Shown piece by piece: positions 27,810 through 37,202 of a DNA stretch of 64,000 bases. How positions within the stretch are numbered: position 1 is the first letter of the stretch; every line of letters begins with the position of its first letter. The notes below the pieces were generated by a model that ran no database searches, was not told the DNA's origin, and saw only the letters and a program-made list of their open reading frames with translations. Both the position numbers and the translations under genes were made by a program. Origin of the DNA: Psychrobacter pacificensis (lineage in GTDB: Bacteria; Pseudomonadota; Gammaproteobacteria; Pseudomonadales; Moraxellaceae); the NCBI RefSeq assembly GCF_900101915.1, contig NZ_FNAL01000005.1:119901-183900 (forward strand), given 5' to 3'.

Positions 27810-29606
27810 TTACGCCAACATGGCAATGGCATCTTTACTCGCCCGCTGTCGCTCTTCAGCATTTAACTCAATGAGGCGGCCTTCTTTCATGAGTAACAGT
27901 CGATCTGCATGCTCAAAGTAACCATCATCGTGACTGATAATAAACAGCGTTTTACCGAGTGCTTTTAACTCAGGGATTAGGGTTTGATAGAACACGCGGC
28001 GAAACGCAGGGTCTTGGTCAGCGGCCCATTCATCAAGTAGCAAGATGTCTTTTTGTTCAGCGACAGCAATAAGCATGGCCAAGCGTTTGCGTTGTCCCTG
28101 CGAGAGCTTATCGGTAGACAGCTGGTTGTCAGCCACACTTATTTTATCTTGCAAGTCCAATTTATGCAGCCACGCATTGACCAGTGCTTTGTCTGGCTGC
28201 CGTCCTTGTCTGCCAATCAATTGCTTAAAAATATGCTGATCGCTAAAAATGGCAGAATACAGCTGTCTATAATCGGCATTATTCTGTGAATTAACGGGCT
28301 GTTTGTCGATGGTTACCGCACCTGTGGTAGGGGTGAAAATGCCTGTAATAATCTTGGCAAGTGTCGATTTGCCGCTACCATTCGCCCCGATCAGAAACAC
28401 CACATCGCCTCGTCGTAGCGTTAGATTGACGTCTTTTAAAATATTACCAGAGTGATCGCTGTCTTTAGCTATTAATGCCTGAGCACCAGTATCATTGCTA
28501 TTACTGACACTGCTATTACTGGCATTATCACTGGCATTATCACTGGCATTATCACTGGCATTCGAAACACTGTTATTGGAAACATTGTAGCGATAGTTAA
28601 CATCAGTTAGCGAGATGGTTTGCCAGTGTTGGCTGGTGTTGTCCGTTCTAAATAAAGGTTGGTACTCAGCCAGTTCTAGCGATTGTATTTTGTCTAGGGC
28701 AACTTGAGCCGTCTGTAGTGTTGGATATGCACCGACGGCGTGAAGCAGCGGCGACTGCATAAATAGAATCGTTAAAGAAAAAGTGGTGGCGATGCCCATC
28801 GAGATGCCGAGATAATTTGATATGGCAAATATCACCCCAATCGATGCAAACATCATAATATTTGACCAGTTCACCGCTGATAAATGAAAAGTATCAGACT
28901 TGGTGACAGTCTTTTCATAGGATTTAGCATGGGCCAAAAAATCATCTGTATACAGTTTTTGTGCTCGGTGTTGGTTAAGTGCCAGCTCTTTACGACCTTC
29001 TATAATCGATTGATAATCCTGATATAAGGCGTCATTAATCTCTCTCAACTTTGTCAAATGTGTATAGACATGCTTGACCAATAGGGTGCTTATCCAAATC
29101 GTCATCGCAATCCAAAACATGACAATCAGCAGTAATGGTAGCGACAGCCAGCCCAGATATAACCCCACACCAACAGAGAGGATAACGCCTTGCACCAACT
29201 CCGGCATCCGAACAAAGGCGACGGTAATAGACTGAATATCTGAGGATAGACTGGCAAGTAACCGCGCACTACCCAAATGATCTATCTGAGGAACGGTGGT
29301 ATCGATGATTTGTTTGACCAGCTTGGTTCTGAGCTCATAGACAAACTTGTGCCCCAAACGGGTGAGTGCATATTGCGATACAAAGGTAGTCACCAGCAAC
29401 AGCAGTACGAGCAGAGCAAACTGCCCTAAGCTCGACCACGATAAGGTATTGAACACAGGCTGACTGATAAAGGTTTGGTTGATATAAGCAATGATACCCA
29501 CACTGACGGCAGCATTGATTAAGTTGAGTAAAATGACTTTTAGAAAGGGCAGACGATACTGTGCCCAAATCATATGATGTAGAGAAACGCTGGCACGAGA
29601 GGACAT
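27810..29606 (-). CDS. Cyclic-peptide-type ABC transporter (PvdE/SyrD/YojI family), permease-ATPase fusion
   Basis: 598 residues. Six membrane segments in residues about 20-300 are followed by an ATPase domain with Walker A GANGSGKST, signature LSQGQ and Walker B ILLLDEWAADQDP, then the switch His in IISHDD. The DEWAADQDP form is typical of the cyclic-peptide/siderophore ABC group (PvdE, SyrD). Between the two domains is a Ser/Asn/Asp repeat encoded by a 12-base tandem repeat (28518-28563). With receptors on either side, it likely moves a siderophore or its precursor across the inner membrane; direction cannot be told. No siderophore synthesis genes are in the window. Confidence 0.88.
   Translation of the reverse strand: MSSRASVSLHHMIWAQYRLPFLKVILLNLINAAVSVGIIAYINQTFISQPVFNTLSWSSLGQFALLVLLLLVTTFVSQYALTRLGHKFVYELRTKLVKQIIDTTVPQIDHLGSARLLASLSSDIQSITVAFVRMPELVQGVILSVGVGLYLGWLSLPLLLIVMFWIAMTIWISTLLVKHVYTHLTKLREINDALYQDYQSIIEGRKELALNQHRAQKLYTDDFLAHAKSYEKTVTKSDTFHLSAVNWSNIMMFASIGVIFAISNYLGISMGIATTFSLTILFMQSPLLHAVGAYPTLQTAQVALDKIQSLELAEYQPLFRTDNTSQHWQTISLTDVNYRYNVSNNSVSNASDNASDNASDNASNSSVSNSNDTGAQALIAKDSDHSGNILKDVNLTLRRGDVVFLIGANGSGKSTLAKIITGIFTPTTGAVTIDKQPVNSQNNADYRQLYSAIFSDQHIFKQLIGRQGRQPDKALVNAWLHKLDLQDKISVADNQLSTDKLSQGQRKRLAMLIAVAEQKDILLLDEWAADQDPAFRRVFYQTLIPELKALGKTLFIISHDDGYFEHADRLLLMKEGRLIELNAEERQRASKDAIAMLA
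28518..28563 (-). repeat. 12-base tandem repeat within the ABC transporter gene
   Basis: The unit ACTGGCATTATC occurs about 3.8 times (28518, 28530, 28542, then a partial copy at 28554) and encodes the repeated tetrapeptide DNAS in the linker before the ATPase domain. Copy-number changes would alter linker length in frame without stopping translation. Confidence 0.9.
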
Positions 29607-29641
29607 AGTGACTCAGTAATAGTATGGATGTTTGATGGCAT

Positions 29642-29672
29642 AAAAGGGAATAGGTCACACCTAATCCCTTTT
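29642..29672 (-). terminator. Hairpin between receptor 2 and the ABC transporter gene
   Basis: AAAAGGGATTAGG and CCTATTCCCTTTT on the minus strand form a 13-base stem with one mismatch ending in T. It lies downstream of the receptor 2 stop and upstream of the ABC gene, so the two may be separate units. Confidence 0.65.
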
Positions 29673-29699
29673 ACTGAAGTTCGTTAGATAAGTACGTTT

Positions 29700-29806
29700 T
29701 ATAGTCAATTCTCTATAAAAGAATTACAGCGTTAACCTCGCTTCAAGTATTACATATACATCTGCACTGGGCTGCCTTGTACTACTTTTAAATTGAATCA
29801 ACTATA
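29700..29806. repeat. 107-bp MITE-like element, copy 1
   Basis: Begins TATAGTCAATTCTC and ends GAATCAACTATA. It has the same length as the element at 57681-57787 and shares its internal words ATTACAGCGTTA-type, CTGCACT, CTGCCTTGTAC and ACTTTTAA. The ends are imperfect inverted repeats, flanked by TA. There is no coding capacity. It sits 12 bases beyond the stop codon of receptor 2. Confidence 0.75.
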
Positions 29807-29817
29807 GCTGATATATG

Positions 29818-32139
29818 TTAAAAATTGAATGTGGCTGACACTTTTAAGGCCGTTGGCTCACCTGCATTTAGATAGCCTGAATCTGCATAACCGCCTACTG
29901 ACTGCCAATAATCTTCACCCGTGACATTGGTTACCACACCTTTTAGAGTAACGTCTTGTCCTGCTAGCATAGTGCGATAGCGTGCACCAAGGTCTAAGGT
30001 CGTATAACCATCAACCTTTAAGGTATTGGCATTATCCGAATAACGAGAGCCTGTGTGGATAATATCGCCCGTTAATGTCAGTCCTTCAACTGCGGCTAAA
30101 TCATATTCTATGTTAACATTGCTCTGCAAGGTAGGCACACCAATCACTCGATTGCCATCTAATGCACTATCACCGGTGTCTTTTTGTTTGGCACTTAAAT
30201 AACTGACGCCCGCATTGAGGCGCATGTTTTCACTTGGGCTACCAAAGACAGTCAACTCCACACCTTGATGGCGGTTTTCTCCAGCCGCAGTAAACGTATT
30301 TGAGTTGTTGATATAAGCACGTGGTTCATCAGTTCGGAAGACAGCGAGACTACTGCCAATCATGCCATTGTCGTATTTCACACCCAGTTCAGTTTGCTCA
30401 CTCACGTACGGATCTAGATTTTGACCACCATTAGTGACAGCGTCATTATCGTTAGTTAGAGGCGCTCTTTTACCTGGTGCTAGACTTTCAATATAGTTAC
30501 CGTAAATCGACCAGTCCATATTCGGTTGATAGACAATACCGATACTTGGGGTCCACTCACTCTTATCGTAATGAGCCGTTTCTGCCTGCGTGTTGGCATC
30601 ATAGCTGGTGGTTTTTAAGTTCTGATGACGCACGCCTAAAGTAGTTTTTAGCTTATCGTCGAACAGTGATATGGTGTCTGCTAGCGCAAAGCTTTGGAAC
30701 TGCTTTTCATTGGTTAATTTTGGATCGTCTAAGTTGCCGCCAAACGTAGTTGTACTTGTAAAAGGGACTTCCGTGTAGTCGGTAGGGCGATAAAAATTGG
30801 TTGCGAGTTGGTTACCAAAATCAAAAGCATAAGCGCCTTTTTCTTCTTGATCATAGAGGTTTGCGGCCAACACTAAGCTATGAGCCACTTCACCGGTTTG
30901 TAATTTACCACGTAGACCAAGCTCGGCGCTTTGTACTTTATCTTCTCGAGTATTGTCAAAGCGATAAACTGTACCCGCACCATCAACGTTGTTGACAGTT
31001 AACGTGGCTAGTGAGTTTTCTTCCTCGCCACTTCGCACACCGTAAGCACCATAAGCGGTGATATTGTCATTAAAGTCATATTCTCCTCGAATCGTACCAA
31101 AGACATCTTTTTCATCTGAGTACGTCCAAGGCTGCGCCCAATTTTTTGAGCCATCTGGCGCATTTGGTACACTAGACACCCCACCAAGATTGACACTAGG
31201 ACGAGTCTCTGACAGCTTATTGTCTTGCCAGCCTAAATCTGCTGATAGGCGATACTGATCCCCTCTATAGTCCAAACCAAGTGCAGCCAGACCCAAGGTC
31301 GACGACTCATCATCGATAGCACTGTCACCATCTTGATAAGCAGCATTAAAACGAACACCAATAGCATCATCGCTACCAAAGCGATCACTGACATCTACCG
31401 CGACCTTACCTTGGTCACCTTGACCATAACCAAGCGTCACTTCACGTAGCGGGTCATTGCCAGCACGTTTTGGTAATAGGTTAATCGTACCACCTGCGTT
31501 ACCGCCACTAGGTGCGGCACCATTTAGCATGGCAGAAGCGCCGCGTTGGACTTCAACACGCTCAAATAATTCGGTGGCGATATACTGTCGGGGCAAAATA
31601 CCGTATAAGCCATTAAACATCGTATCATCTGATGTGGTGATAAAACCGCGCATAAAGTAGGCTTCTTGAAAGTTACCAAAACCCCTTGCCACGCGAACAG
31701 TAGGATCCTTTTTGAGTAGATCGCCTACACTTTGGGCTTGCTGATTGGTGATATATTCATTGGTGTATGAGGTGGTAGAGAACGGCGTATCCATGATGTC
31801 TTGGTTACCCAAGATTCCGACGCGGCTACCGGTCGCAACTTGGCCACCTTCATAAGCATCTGGCAATCCATCCGCTGAAGCATCAGCGCTACTAGTGACG
31901 ACGATAGTATCAAGTACCACATTAGGAGTGGTTTGAGCATCTACATCATCTGCCTGTGCCCATGCCGATTGACTCGTTGTTAATACGATGACAGAAGTAG
32001 ATAGACAGGTTGAGCATAGTGTCTTTAAAGATAGGGATTTCGTCGATACCAACCTCGAAGGTATAGATACTAATCGTAGAGAAGAACCAGATACATTCGA
32101 AAGATTAAATAACGCAGCAGATAAGCGAGACAGTTGCAT
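29818..32139 (-). CDS. TonB-dependent siderophore receptor 2
   Basis: 773 residues from the ATG at 32139, which has GGAAA upstream; a start five codons earlier is possible. An unusually long export region of about 60 residues ends in SAWAQADD. The plug domain has VQRGASAMLNGAAPSGGNAG and GTINLLPKRAG; the barrel ends TALKVSATFNF with the C-terminal aromatic. The sequence resembles catecholate or mixed-type siderophore receptors (for example FepA/FcuA-like CirA relatives), but the ligand is not certain. A Fur-box-like site lies 38 bases upstream. Confidence 0.92.
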   Translation of the reverse strand: MQLSRLSAALFNLSNVSGSSLRLVSIPSRLVSTKSLSLKTLCSTCLSTSVIVLTTSQSAWAQADDVDAQTTPNVVLDTIVVTSSADASADGLPDAYEGGQVATGSRVGILGNQDIMDTPFSTTSYTNEYITNQQAQSVGDLLKKDPTVRVARGFGNFQEAYFMRGFITTSDDTMFNGLYGILPRQYIATELFERVEVQRGASAMLNGAAPSGGNAGGTINLLPKRAGNDPLREVTLGYGQGDQGKVAVDVSDRFGSDDAIGVRFNAAYQDGDSAIDDESSTLGLAALGLDYRGDQYRLSADLGWQDNKLSETRPSVNLGGVSSVPNAPDGSKNWAQPWTYSDEKDVFGTIRGEYDFNDNITAYGAYGVRSGEEENSLATLTVNNVDGAGTVYRFDNTREDKVQSAELGLRGKLQTGEVAHSLVLAANLYDQEEKGAYAFDFGNQLATNFYRPTDYTEVPFTSTTTFGGNLDDPKLTNEKQFQSFALADTISLFDDKLKTTLGVRHQNLKTTSYDANTQAETAHYDKSEWTPSIGIVYQPNMDWSIYGNYIESLAPGKRAPLTNDNDAVTNGGQNLDPYVSEQTELGVKYDNGMIGSSLAVFRTDEPRAYINNSNTFTAAGENRHQGVELTVFGSPSENMRLNAGVSYLSAKQKDTGDSALDGNRVIGVPTLQSNVNIEYDLAAVEGLTLTGDIIHTGSRYSDNANTLKVDGYTTLDLGARYRTMLAGQDVTLKGVVTNVTGEDYWQSVGGYADSGYLNAGEPTALKVSATFNF

Positions 32140-32177
32140 GAATATTTCCAGCATGTAATTTAAATCGTTATTATATT

Positions 32178-32196
32178 GATAATAATTTTCATTATC
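32178..32196. promoter_or_regulatory. Fur box upstream of receptor 2
   Basis: GATAATAATTTTCATTATC closely matches the 19-base Fur consensus and is extended on both sides by ATT/AAT. The position implies iron repression of receptor 2. The remainder of the 32140-32601 gap, up to the divergent cytochrome gene, shows no gene. Confidence 0.82.
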
Positions 32197-32601
32197 AATA
32201 TTATTGCGGAACTAATGCTAAATATATTTTCAGGTTAAAATTCTAAATGTATTATTTATATTGCCAATAGTGGTCTTGCCTGCTCAATTCCTTATTTTGA
32301 AATGTAAGGCATCTGCATTATCGTCGCTTTGTGCCTTGTCTGGAACAATTTTAGCGATCAGCAGTGCCTATTTGCGAATGTTCAACACGCCCTACTTTTA
32401 ATTATCTATAAATGTCAGGTAGATTATTCACTACTTTAAAGTTCGAATTCTTAGTTTCCTAAGCTCCTCTTAAGGTTTGTTTGTTGTAATAGCGGTAGAG
32501 CAGACGATGTGATGGCGAGTCTACTAGCGGTATCTCGCCTAGATTCGATGTTTAGCAATCACGTCGTCAAAAACAAACGAACCATTAAAGGAGTGACGGT
32601 C

Positions 32602-33204
32602 ATGACCCAACATAGCACAAGCAATCCGGCGCACGAGCCTGATATGTCTTTATCAAATACTCCTAAAACTCGACAAGTACGAGTTTGGGATATGTTGGTC
32701 AGAGTGACTCACTGGGCCGTCGCGGCTGGTATCACTGCCAATTTGCTGTTTACCGAAGAAGGTAGTGAGCTGCATCAATATGTCGGTTATATCGGGGTGG
32801 GGCTAGTGGTTGTCCGTCTACTTTGGGGATTTGTGGGGACACGTTATGCACGTTTCAGTGACTTTTTCCCCACGCCATCTCGTATCAAACGCCATTTATC
32901 TGATTTGAGTATTCGCCACACAGACGAGCAGCATTTGGGTCATAATCCATTGGCTGCCATCATGATGTTTGCGTTATGGGCGGTGATTATTGGCTTGGGT
33001 ATTAGTGGCTATCTGATGGAAGCCAATATTTTTGCCAGTAAAGATGTCCTTGAAGAAGTTCATGAGATACTGGCCAATAGTTTATACTTACTGGTGCCGC
33101 TGCATATTATCTCTGCGATTGCCATGAGCTATTGGGAGCGGCAAAACCTGATCAAGTCGATGATAACGGGTAATAAAACGGTGACGCCGCGTCGCCCACA
33201 ATAA
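32602..33204 (+). CDS. Cytochrome b561-type membrane protein
   Basis: 200 residues from the ATG at 32602, chosen because AAAGGAG lies upstream; an in-frame start 31 codons earlier lacks one. Four membrane segments with haem-ligand histidines in VTHWAVAAG, in ELHQYVGYIGVGLVVVRLLW and near LVPLHIISA. Family members pass electrons between quinol and a partner such as a cytochrome or reductase. It stands just before a two-component system with 37 bases between, so the three genes may be co-transcribed. Confidence 0.88.
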   Translation: MTQHSTSNPAHEPDMSLSNTPKTRQVRVWDMLVRVTHWAVAAGITANLLFTEEGSELHQYVGYIGVGLVVVRLLWGFVGTRYARFSDFFPTPSRIKRHLSDLSIRHTDEQHLGHNPLAAIMMFALWAVIIGLGISGYLMEANIFASKDVLEEVHEILANSLYLLVPLHIISAIAMSYWERQNLIKSMITGNKTVTPRRPQ

Positions 33205-33241
33205 AAAAAGACAATAGAGTACATAACGTAATAGGACAGTC

Positions 33242-33913
33242 ATGGCACGCATACTATTAATAGAAGACGATAGCAATATCGCTGAAGGTTTGGTCGTTGG
33301 GCTCAAAAGCCATGGTATGATGGTCGATTGGTTTAGTGATGCCAAGCAAGGTGAGATGGCACTGCAAGAGGGTATGTTTGACGCGGTGCTACTTGATTTG
33401 ACTTTGCCAAGAGGGGATGGCATGACGGTGCTACAAAATTGGCGCTACAAACAGCTAGATACGCCGGTATTGATCATTACGGCTCGTGACGCGATTGCCA
33501 ACCGCGTGGCTGGACTCAATGCGGGCGCCGATGATTATCTGGTCAAGCCATTTGCACTAGACGAAGTGGTTGCCCGCCTGCAAGCCTTGATACGGCGCAG
33601 TCAAGGACGTAGCCAGCCTGAGATTCGTTATGGTGACGTCGCTTATTGGCCGCACAATCACCGAGTCTCTTATCAAGGCCAAGTCGTTGAGCTCACCATC
33701 AAAGAAGTGGCGATACTCGAGCAAATGCTGACCCATCCCAAACAGATTCACAGCCGCGCAAGCTTAGAGGACAAGCTCTACGGCTGGCAACAGGATATTG
33801 AGAGCAATGCCATTGAAGTACATATCCATCATTTACGCAAAAAGCTGGGCAATGACTTTATTTTAACCAAACGTGGCATCGGCTACTATCTCAATCCAGC
33901 CCATAATCATTAA
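33242..33913 (+). CDS. OmpR-family response regulator, QseB/PmrA-like
   Basis: 223 residues. Receiver domain with EDD at 8-10, phosphoacceptor Asp52 in LLDLTLPRGDG, and the conserved Lys of LVKPF. A winged helix domain follows (IEVHIHHLRKKLG, then TKRGIGYYL). This set of motifs is typical of the QseB/PmrA/BasR group. The partner kinase gene follows after 60 bases. Confidence 0.9.
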   Translation: MARILLIEDDSNIAEGLVVGLKSHGMMVDWFSDAKQGEMALQEGMFDAVLLDLTLPRGDGMTVLQNWRYKQLDTPVLIITARDAIANRVAGLNAGADDYLVKPFALDEVVARLQALIRRSQGRSQPEIRYGDVAYWPHNHRVSYQGQVVELTIKEVAILEQMLTHPKQIHSRASLEDKLYGWQQDIESNAIEVHIHHLRKKLGNDFILTKRGIGYYLNPAHNH

Positions 33914-33973
33914 TATGTTTATATTCAATTTGGCTTTCAATATACAAACCATATATGAGCAACCTATGAGCTT

Positions 33974-35458
33974 ATGAAAAGTATCCAGCAGCGACTGTTC
34001 ATCTCCTTACTCATTGGTCTGCCTTTGCTGTGGCTTATCACATCGAGCTTTATTGCTTGGCGGTTGTGGCACGAAATCAATGAGATGAATGACACACAAA
34101 TCACCCAAGTGGTTCGTTACTTGATGGGCATATCCGCCAATGACGATGAGCAAAGTGACCGCGACAATAATAACGAGACAGAGCACAATGGAAAACCCGT
34201 CGCCAAAATATATAATTTAAAAAGTAAGGCGCTGTCAGGTGATCTGGGTGATGCAGAAGACGATTACATGGGTTTTGCTATTTGGGATAAAGAGGGGAAT
34301 CTCTTAGCGGCTGACGAGAACGGACAGTCGTTTTCTTTTTTGCCCAATCAGCGCGGTTTTGTAGAAGAGGACAACGCTATTTATCAGCGTCTAAACCCTT
34401 TTAGTAAACGCTGGCGGTTGTTTTATGCGCATGATGACTATCGTAGCGATGATATGGGTGAGGAGCGTGTGATTGCCATTGGTCAAAGCCTTGCCTCTCG
34501 TAGAGAAATGATTGTTGAAGCGATGTCTGTGCAAGTACTGCCGATGTTAATTGGGCTGCTTTCCTTAATGATCTTGACTATCGGATTGATACGACACGGA
34601 CTGATGCCATTAAGTCAGATTAGTTCTGAGGTAGAACAGCGCAAGCCGCAAGACGATCGTCCGATTACAGCGGACGTCCCACAAGAGATTCAGCCTTTAG
34701 TGACCGCGTTAAACGTGTTGTTTGTGAAAGTGGCAGACACTCTAGCACGGGAGCAGCGCTTTACCGCTGATGCCTCTCATGAGCTGCGTAGCCCACTGGC
34801 TGCGCTCAAACTACAAGCCGATCTTTTGCAGCAGCAGCTATTACAGCTGTCTGGTATAGAAAACGACAGTCAACTGTTTTATCACACGCAAAAAATCAGC
34901 GATGGTATTGAGCGCGCCACCCATTTGGTCGATCAGTTATTGGTGTTAGCCAAAATAGAGCCGCAACAGCAGTTGCCTTTTGAGCAATTAGAACGTCCAG
35001 ACTGGCTGATGCTCACCGATACTGTGCTGAGCGACGTCAACCGCTTAGCGCGTGAAAAACACATCCAATTAAAACGTACCGTACACTGTGACAATTCTGC
35101 CGATATTTTACCCATTCTTATTAATCCAGTGTTGTTTAAACTATTAATCCGTAACCTATTAGACAATGCCATTCGTTATTGCCCAGAGGGCTGCCAGATT
35201 GAACTGCAGTTGGATACTGATAGTATCAAAGTGGTGGATAATGGCTTGGGCGTCGACCCAGAGCAGCTAGCGCGGCTAAGCGAGCGCTTCTATCGTCCAG
35301 CCGGTCAAACCCAAATAGGTAGTGGGCTGGGGCTATCAATTGCCAATCGAATTGCCGATCTGCACAATCTTACCTTAGCATTTGCCAACCGCCCTCAACC
35401 AGAAACAGGCTTTATCGTAACGGTCAGCAGTAAGAACGCACTCTCAAAACCGTTATAA
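33974..35458 (+). CDS. Sensor histidine kinase, QseC/PmrB-like
   Basis: 494 residues. Two membrane segments (about 10-32 and 178-198) enclose a periplasmic domain rich in Asp and Asn. The HAMP-like linker leads to the phosphoacceptor motif TADASHELRSPLAALK with His269, then the N box LIRNLLDNAIRYCPEG, DNGLGV and GSGLGLSIA. It pairs with the regulator upstream. The stimulus cannot be read from sequence; neighbouring metal and redox genes make metals or redox state possible. Confidence 0.9.
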   Translation: MKSIQQRLFISLLIGLPLLWLITSSFIAWRLWHEINEMNDTQITQVVRYLMGISANDDEQSDRDNNNETEHNGKPVAKIYNLKSKALSGDLGDAEDDYMGFAIWDKEGNLLAADENGQSFSFLPNQRGFVEEDNAIYQRLNPFSKRWRLFYAHDDYRSDDMGEERVIAIGQSLASRREMIVEAMSVQVLPMLIGLLSLMILTIGLIRHGLMPLSQISSEVEQRKPQDDRPITADVPQEIQPLVTALNVLFVKVADTLAREQRFTADASHELRSPLAALKLQADLLQQQLLQLSGIENDSQLFYHTQKISDGIERATHLVDQLLVLAKIEPQQQLPFEQLERPDWLMLTDTVLSDVNRLAREKHIQLKRTVHCDNSADILPILINPVLFKLLIRNLLDNAIRYCPEGCQIELQLDTDSIKVVDNGLGVDPEQLARLSERFYRPAGQTQIGSGLGLSIANRIADLHNLTLAFANRPQPETGFIVTVSSKNALSKPL

Positions 35459-35536
35459 GACATAAAGCATACTGTATTAGTCTGTATCAGTTACACTAGG
35501 GCATACCCATTCGCGTTTCTACCTTTTGAGGATTTT

Positions 35537-36235
35537 ATGCATCATTCTATTCATGACGAAGCACATTTGAGCAATCGCAATCATTGGTTGAGGGCAGCAG
35601 TGCTGGGGGCGAACGATGGGTTGATTTCGACCGCCAGTCTATTGGTTGGGGTGGCTGCTGCCAGTACAAGCAGTCAGACATTGCTGCTGACAGGTATGGC
35701 GGCGCTGACCGCAGGTGCATTATCAATGGCGGCTGGCGAGTATATCTCGGTCTCATCACAGGCGGATACCGAAAAGGCGGATCTCGATAAAGAGCGACAT
35801 GAGCTGAGGCACAATGCTGAGCGTGAGCTGCTTGAGCTCACCAAAATTTATGAGGCGCGTGGACTTGAGCATGATTTGGCGCATCAAGTGGCCGTGAGCT
35901 TGACTGAGCACAATGCGTTAGAAGCCCATGCCCGTGATGAGATTGGCCTGACGGATATTAGCGAAGCAAAGCCCATTCATGCCTCAGTGGCTTCAGGACT
36001 ATCATTTATAGCGGGGGCGATACTACCCATTATTGGGATATTACTGTTACCAGCGGAAACACTGGTTTGGTCATTGTCATCTTTGACAATATTGGGTTTG
36101 ATGCTACTTGGGATCATCTCTGCTCGTCTAGGCGGTGCACCTGTGATCCCTGCGACTACCAGAATCGTGGTTTGGGGCGTGCTTGCCATGGTGGCAACCT
36201 CGTTAATTGGTCGCTTATTTGGTGTGGCAATTTAA
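35537..36235 (+). CDS. VIT/CCC1-family iron or manganese transporter
   Basis: 232 residues. The family signature NRNHWLRAAVLGANDGLIST opens the protein and is followed by ALSMAAGEYISVSSQADTEKAD, a charged cytoplasmic metal-binding helix region around residues 80-145, and three C-terminal membrane segments. Such proteins export Fe2+ or Mn2+ from the cytoplasm in bacteria. It is 78 bases downstream of the kinase gene and may belong to the same regulon. GAGGA lies upstream of the ATG. Confidence 0.92.
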   Translation: MHHSIHDEAHLSNRNHWLRAAVLGANDGLISTASLLVGVAAASTSSQTLLLTGMAALTAGALSMAAGEYISVSSQADTEKADLDKERHELRHNAERELLELTKIYEARGLEHDLAHQVAVSLTEHNALEAHARDEIGLTDISEAKPIHASVASGLSFIAGAILPIIGILLLPAETLVWSLSSLTILGLMLLGIISARLGGAPVIPATTRIVVWGVLAMVATSLIGRLFGVAI

Positions 36236-36273
36236 AGGCAAACTCACTCACTCCACGATTGCCTAACTGATTA

Positions 36274-37125
36274 TCATGATTTTCTAGCATACTGTTTGAT
36301 GGTGGGCAGGTCTTTGACAATGGCGTTGCCAACGATGTTGGGAAACAATCGATTGAGCCATGCAAAAAAACGTTCGGGAAACCCCAAATGCTGATGCGCT
36401 TGTTTGGTTGATATAAAGTGAATCAGTGCCTTTGCGACGGTCTCAGGCGAGTCCATTTTTACTTTCAATGCCTCGTTCATAGCGACGACGGCATCGTTAT
36501 TCATGGTGGTCTTGGTGGCTCTGGGCGCAAAATAGCGAAACGTCACTGAGGTGTCGGCATACTCGCGGCCTAACGCTTCACTTGCACCGCGTAAGGCAAA
36601 CTTGCTTGCGCTATAAGCACTAAAACCTGGATAGCCAATACTGCCAAAGGTTGAGCCAACGCTGATAATTTGGCTCGGGCTAGGCTGCGCTATCAAGATA
36701 GGTAGCAGTCTTTTTATAAGCTGTAGTGGATACGCCACATTGACGAGCATCATCTGTTCAATCGTGTCATCATTTTGATCCGTGAGCAAAGCAAAATCAT
36801 TGATACCTGCGTTGAGTATGACTGTATCAATGACGTTTCTATGGCCTTGTGTCATTTCACCCAGTCCCTCTACCAGTAGCGATTGCGATGTCTGCGAGCT
36901 TAAATCACACGTATGAGACACAAGTGGGATATCAGGATAGTCTTTGGTCAACTCATCTACCAAATGAGTCAAGGTTTGGTTGTTACGCCCGACCAAAATG
37001 ACAGGCTGATTATTGGCACATAATTGCCGTGCGATCTCCTGCCCGATACCACCCGTGGCACCGATTAGCATGGTGTAATTGAGCGTAGCTTGTACTAGGT
37101 CTGATTGGCCATTAGCTGGTGTCAT
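36274..37125 (-). CDS. Short-chain dehydrogenase/reductase, last gene of the hemolysin-family operon
   Basis: 283 residues. NAD(P)-binding GATGGIGQEIA, the NAG-type motif (ILNAGIND), catalytic Ser in ISVGSTFGSIGYPG, and YSASKFALRG. AAGGAT lies eight bases before the ATG. It is encoded 77 bases after the TauD-like gene on the same strand as the AMP ligase and hemolysin-family genes, so it likely reduces or oxidises an intermediate made by them. The substrate is unknown. Confidence 0.88.
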   Translation of the reverse strand: MTPANGQSDLVQATLNYTMLIGATGGIGQEIARQLCANNQPVILVGRNNQTLTHLVDELTKDYPDIPLVSHTCDLSSQTSQSLLVEGLGEMTQGHRNVIDTVILNAGINDFALLTDQNDDTIEQMMLVNVAYPLQLIKRLLPILIAQPSPSQIISVGSTFGSIGYPGFSAYSASKFALRGASEALGREYADTSVTFRYFAPRATKTTMNNDAVVAMNEALKVKMDSPETVAKALIHFISTKQAHQHLGFPERFFAWLNRLFPNIVGNAIVKDLPTIKQYARKS

Positions 37126-37202
37126 GATATCGCATCCTTGTTGAACATTGATTGTTAGAGCACGGACTATTGAAGCGCGGATTGTGGTGAGATGTGCTGT
37201 TG

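Noticed and set aside
28518..28563. Tandem repeats that might suggest a CRISPR-like array
   Set aside because: Units are 12 bases, contiguous without spacers, and lie in frame inside a coding gene.
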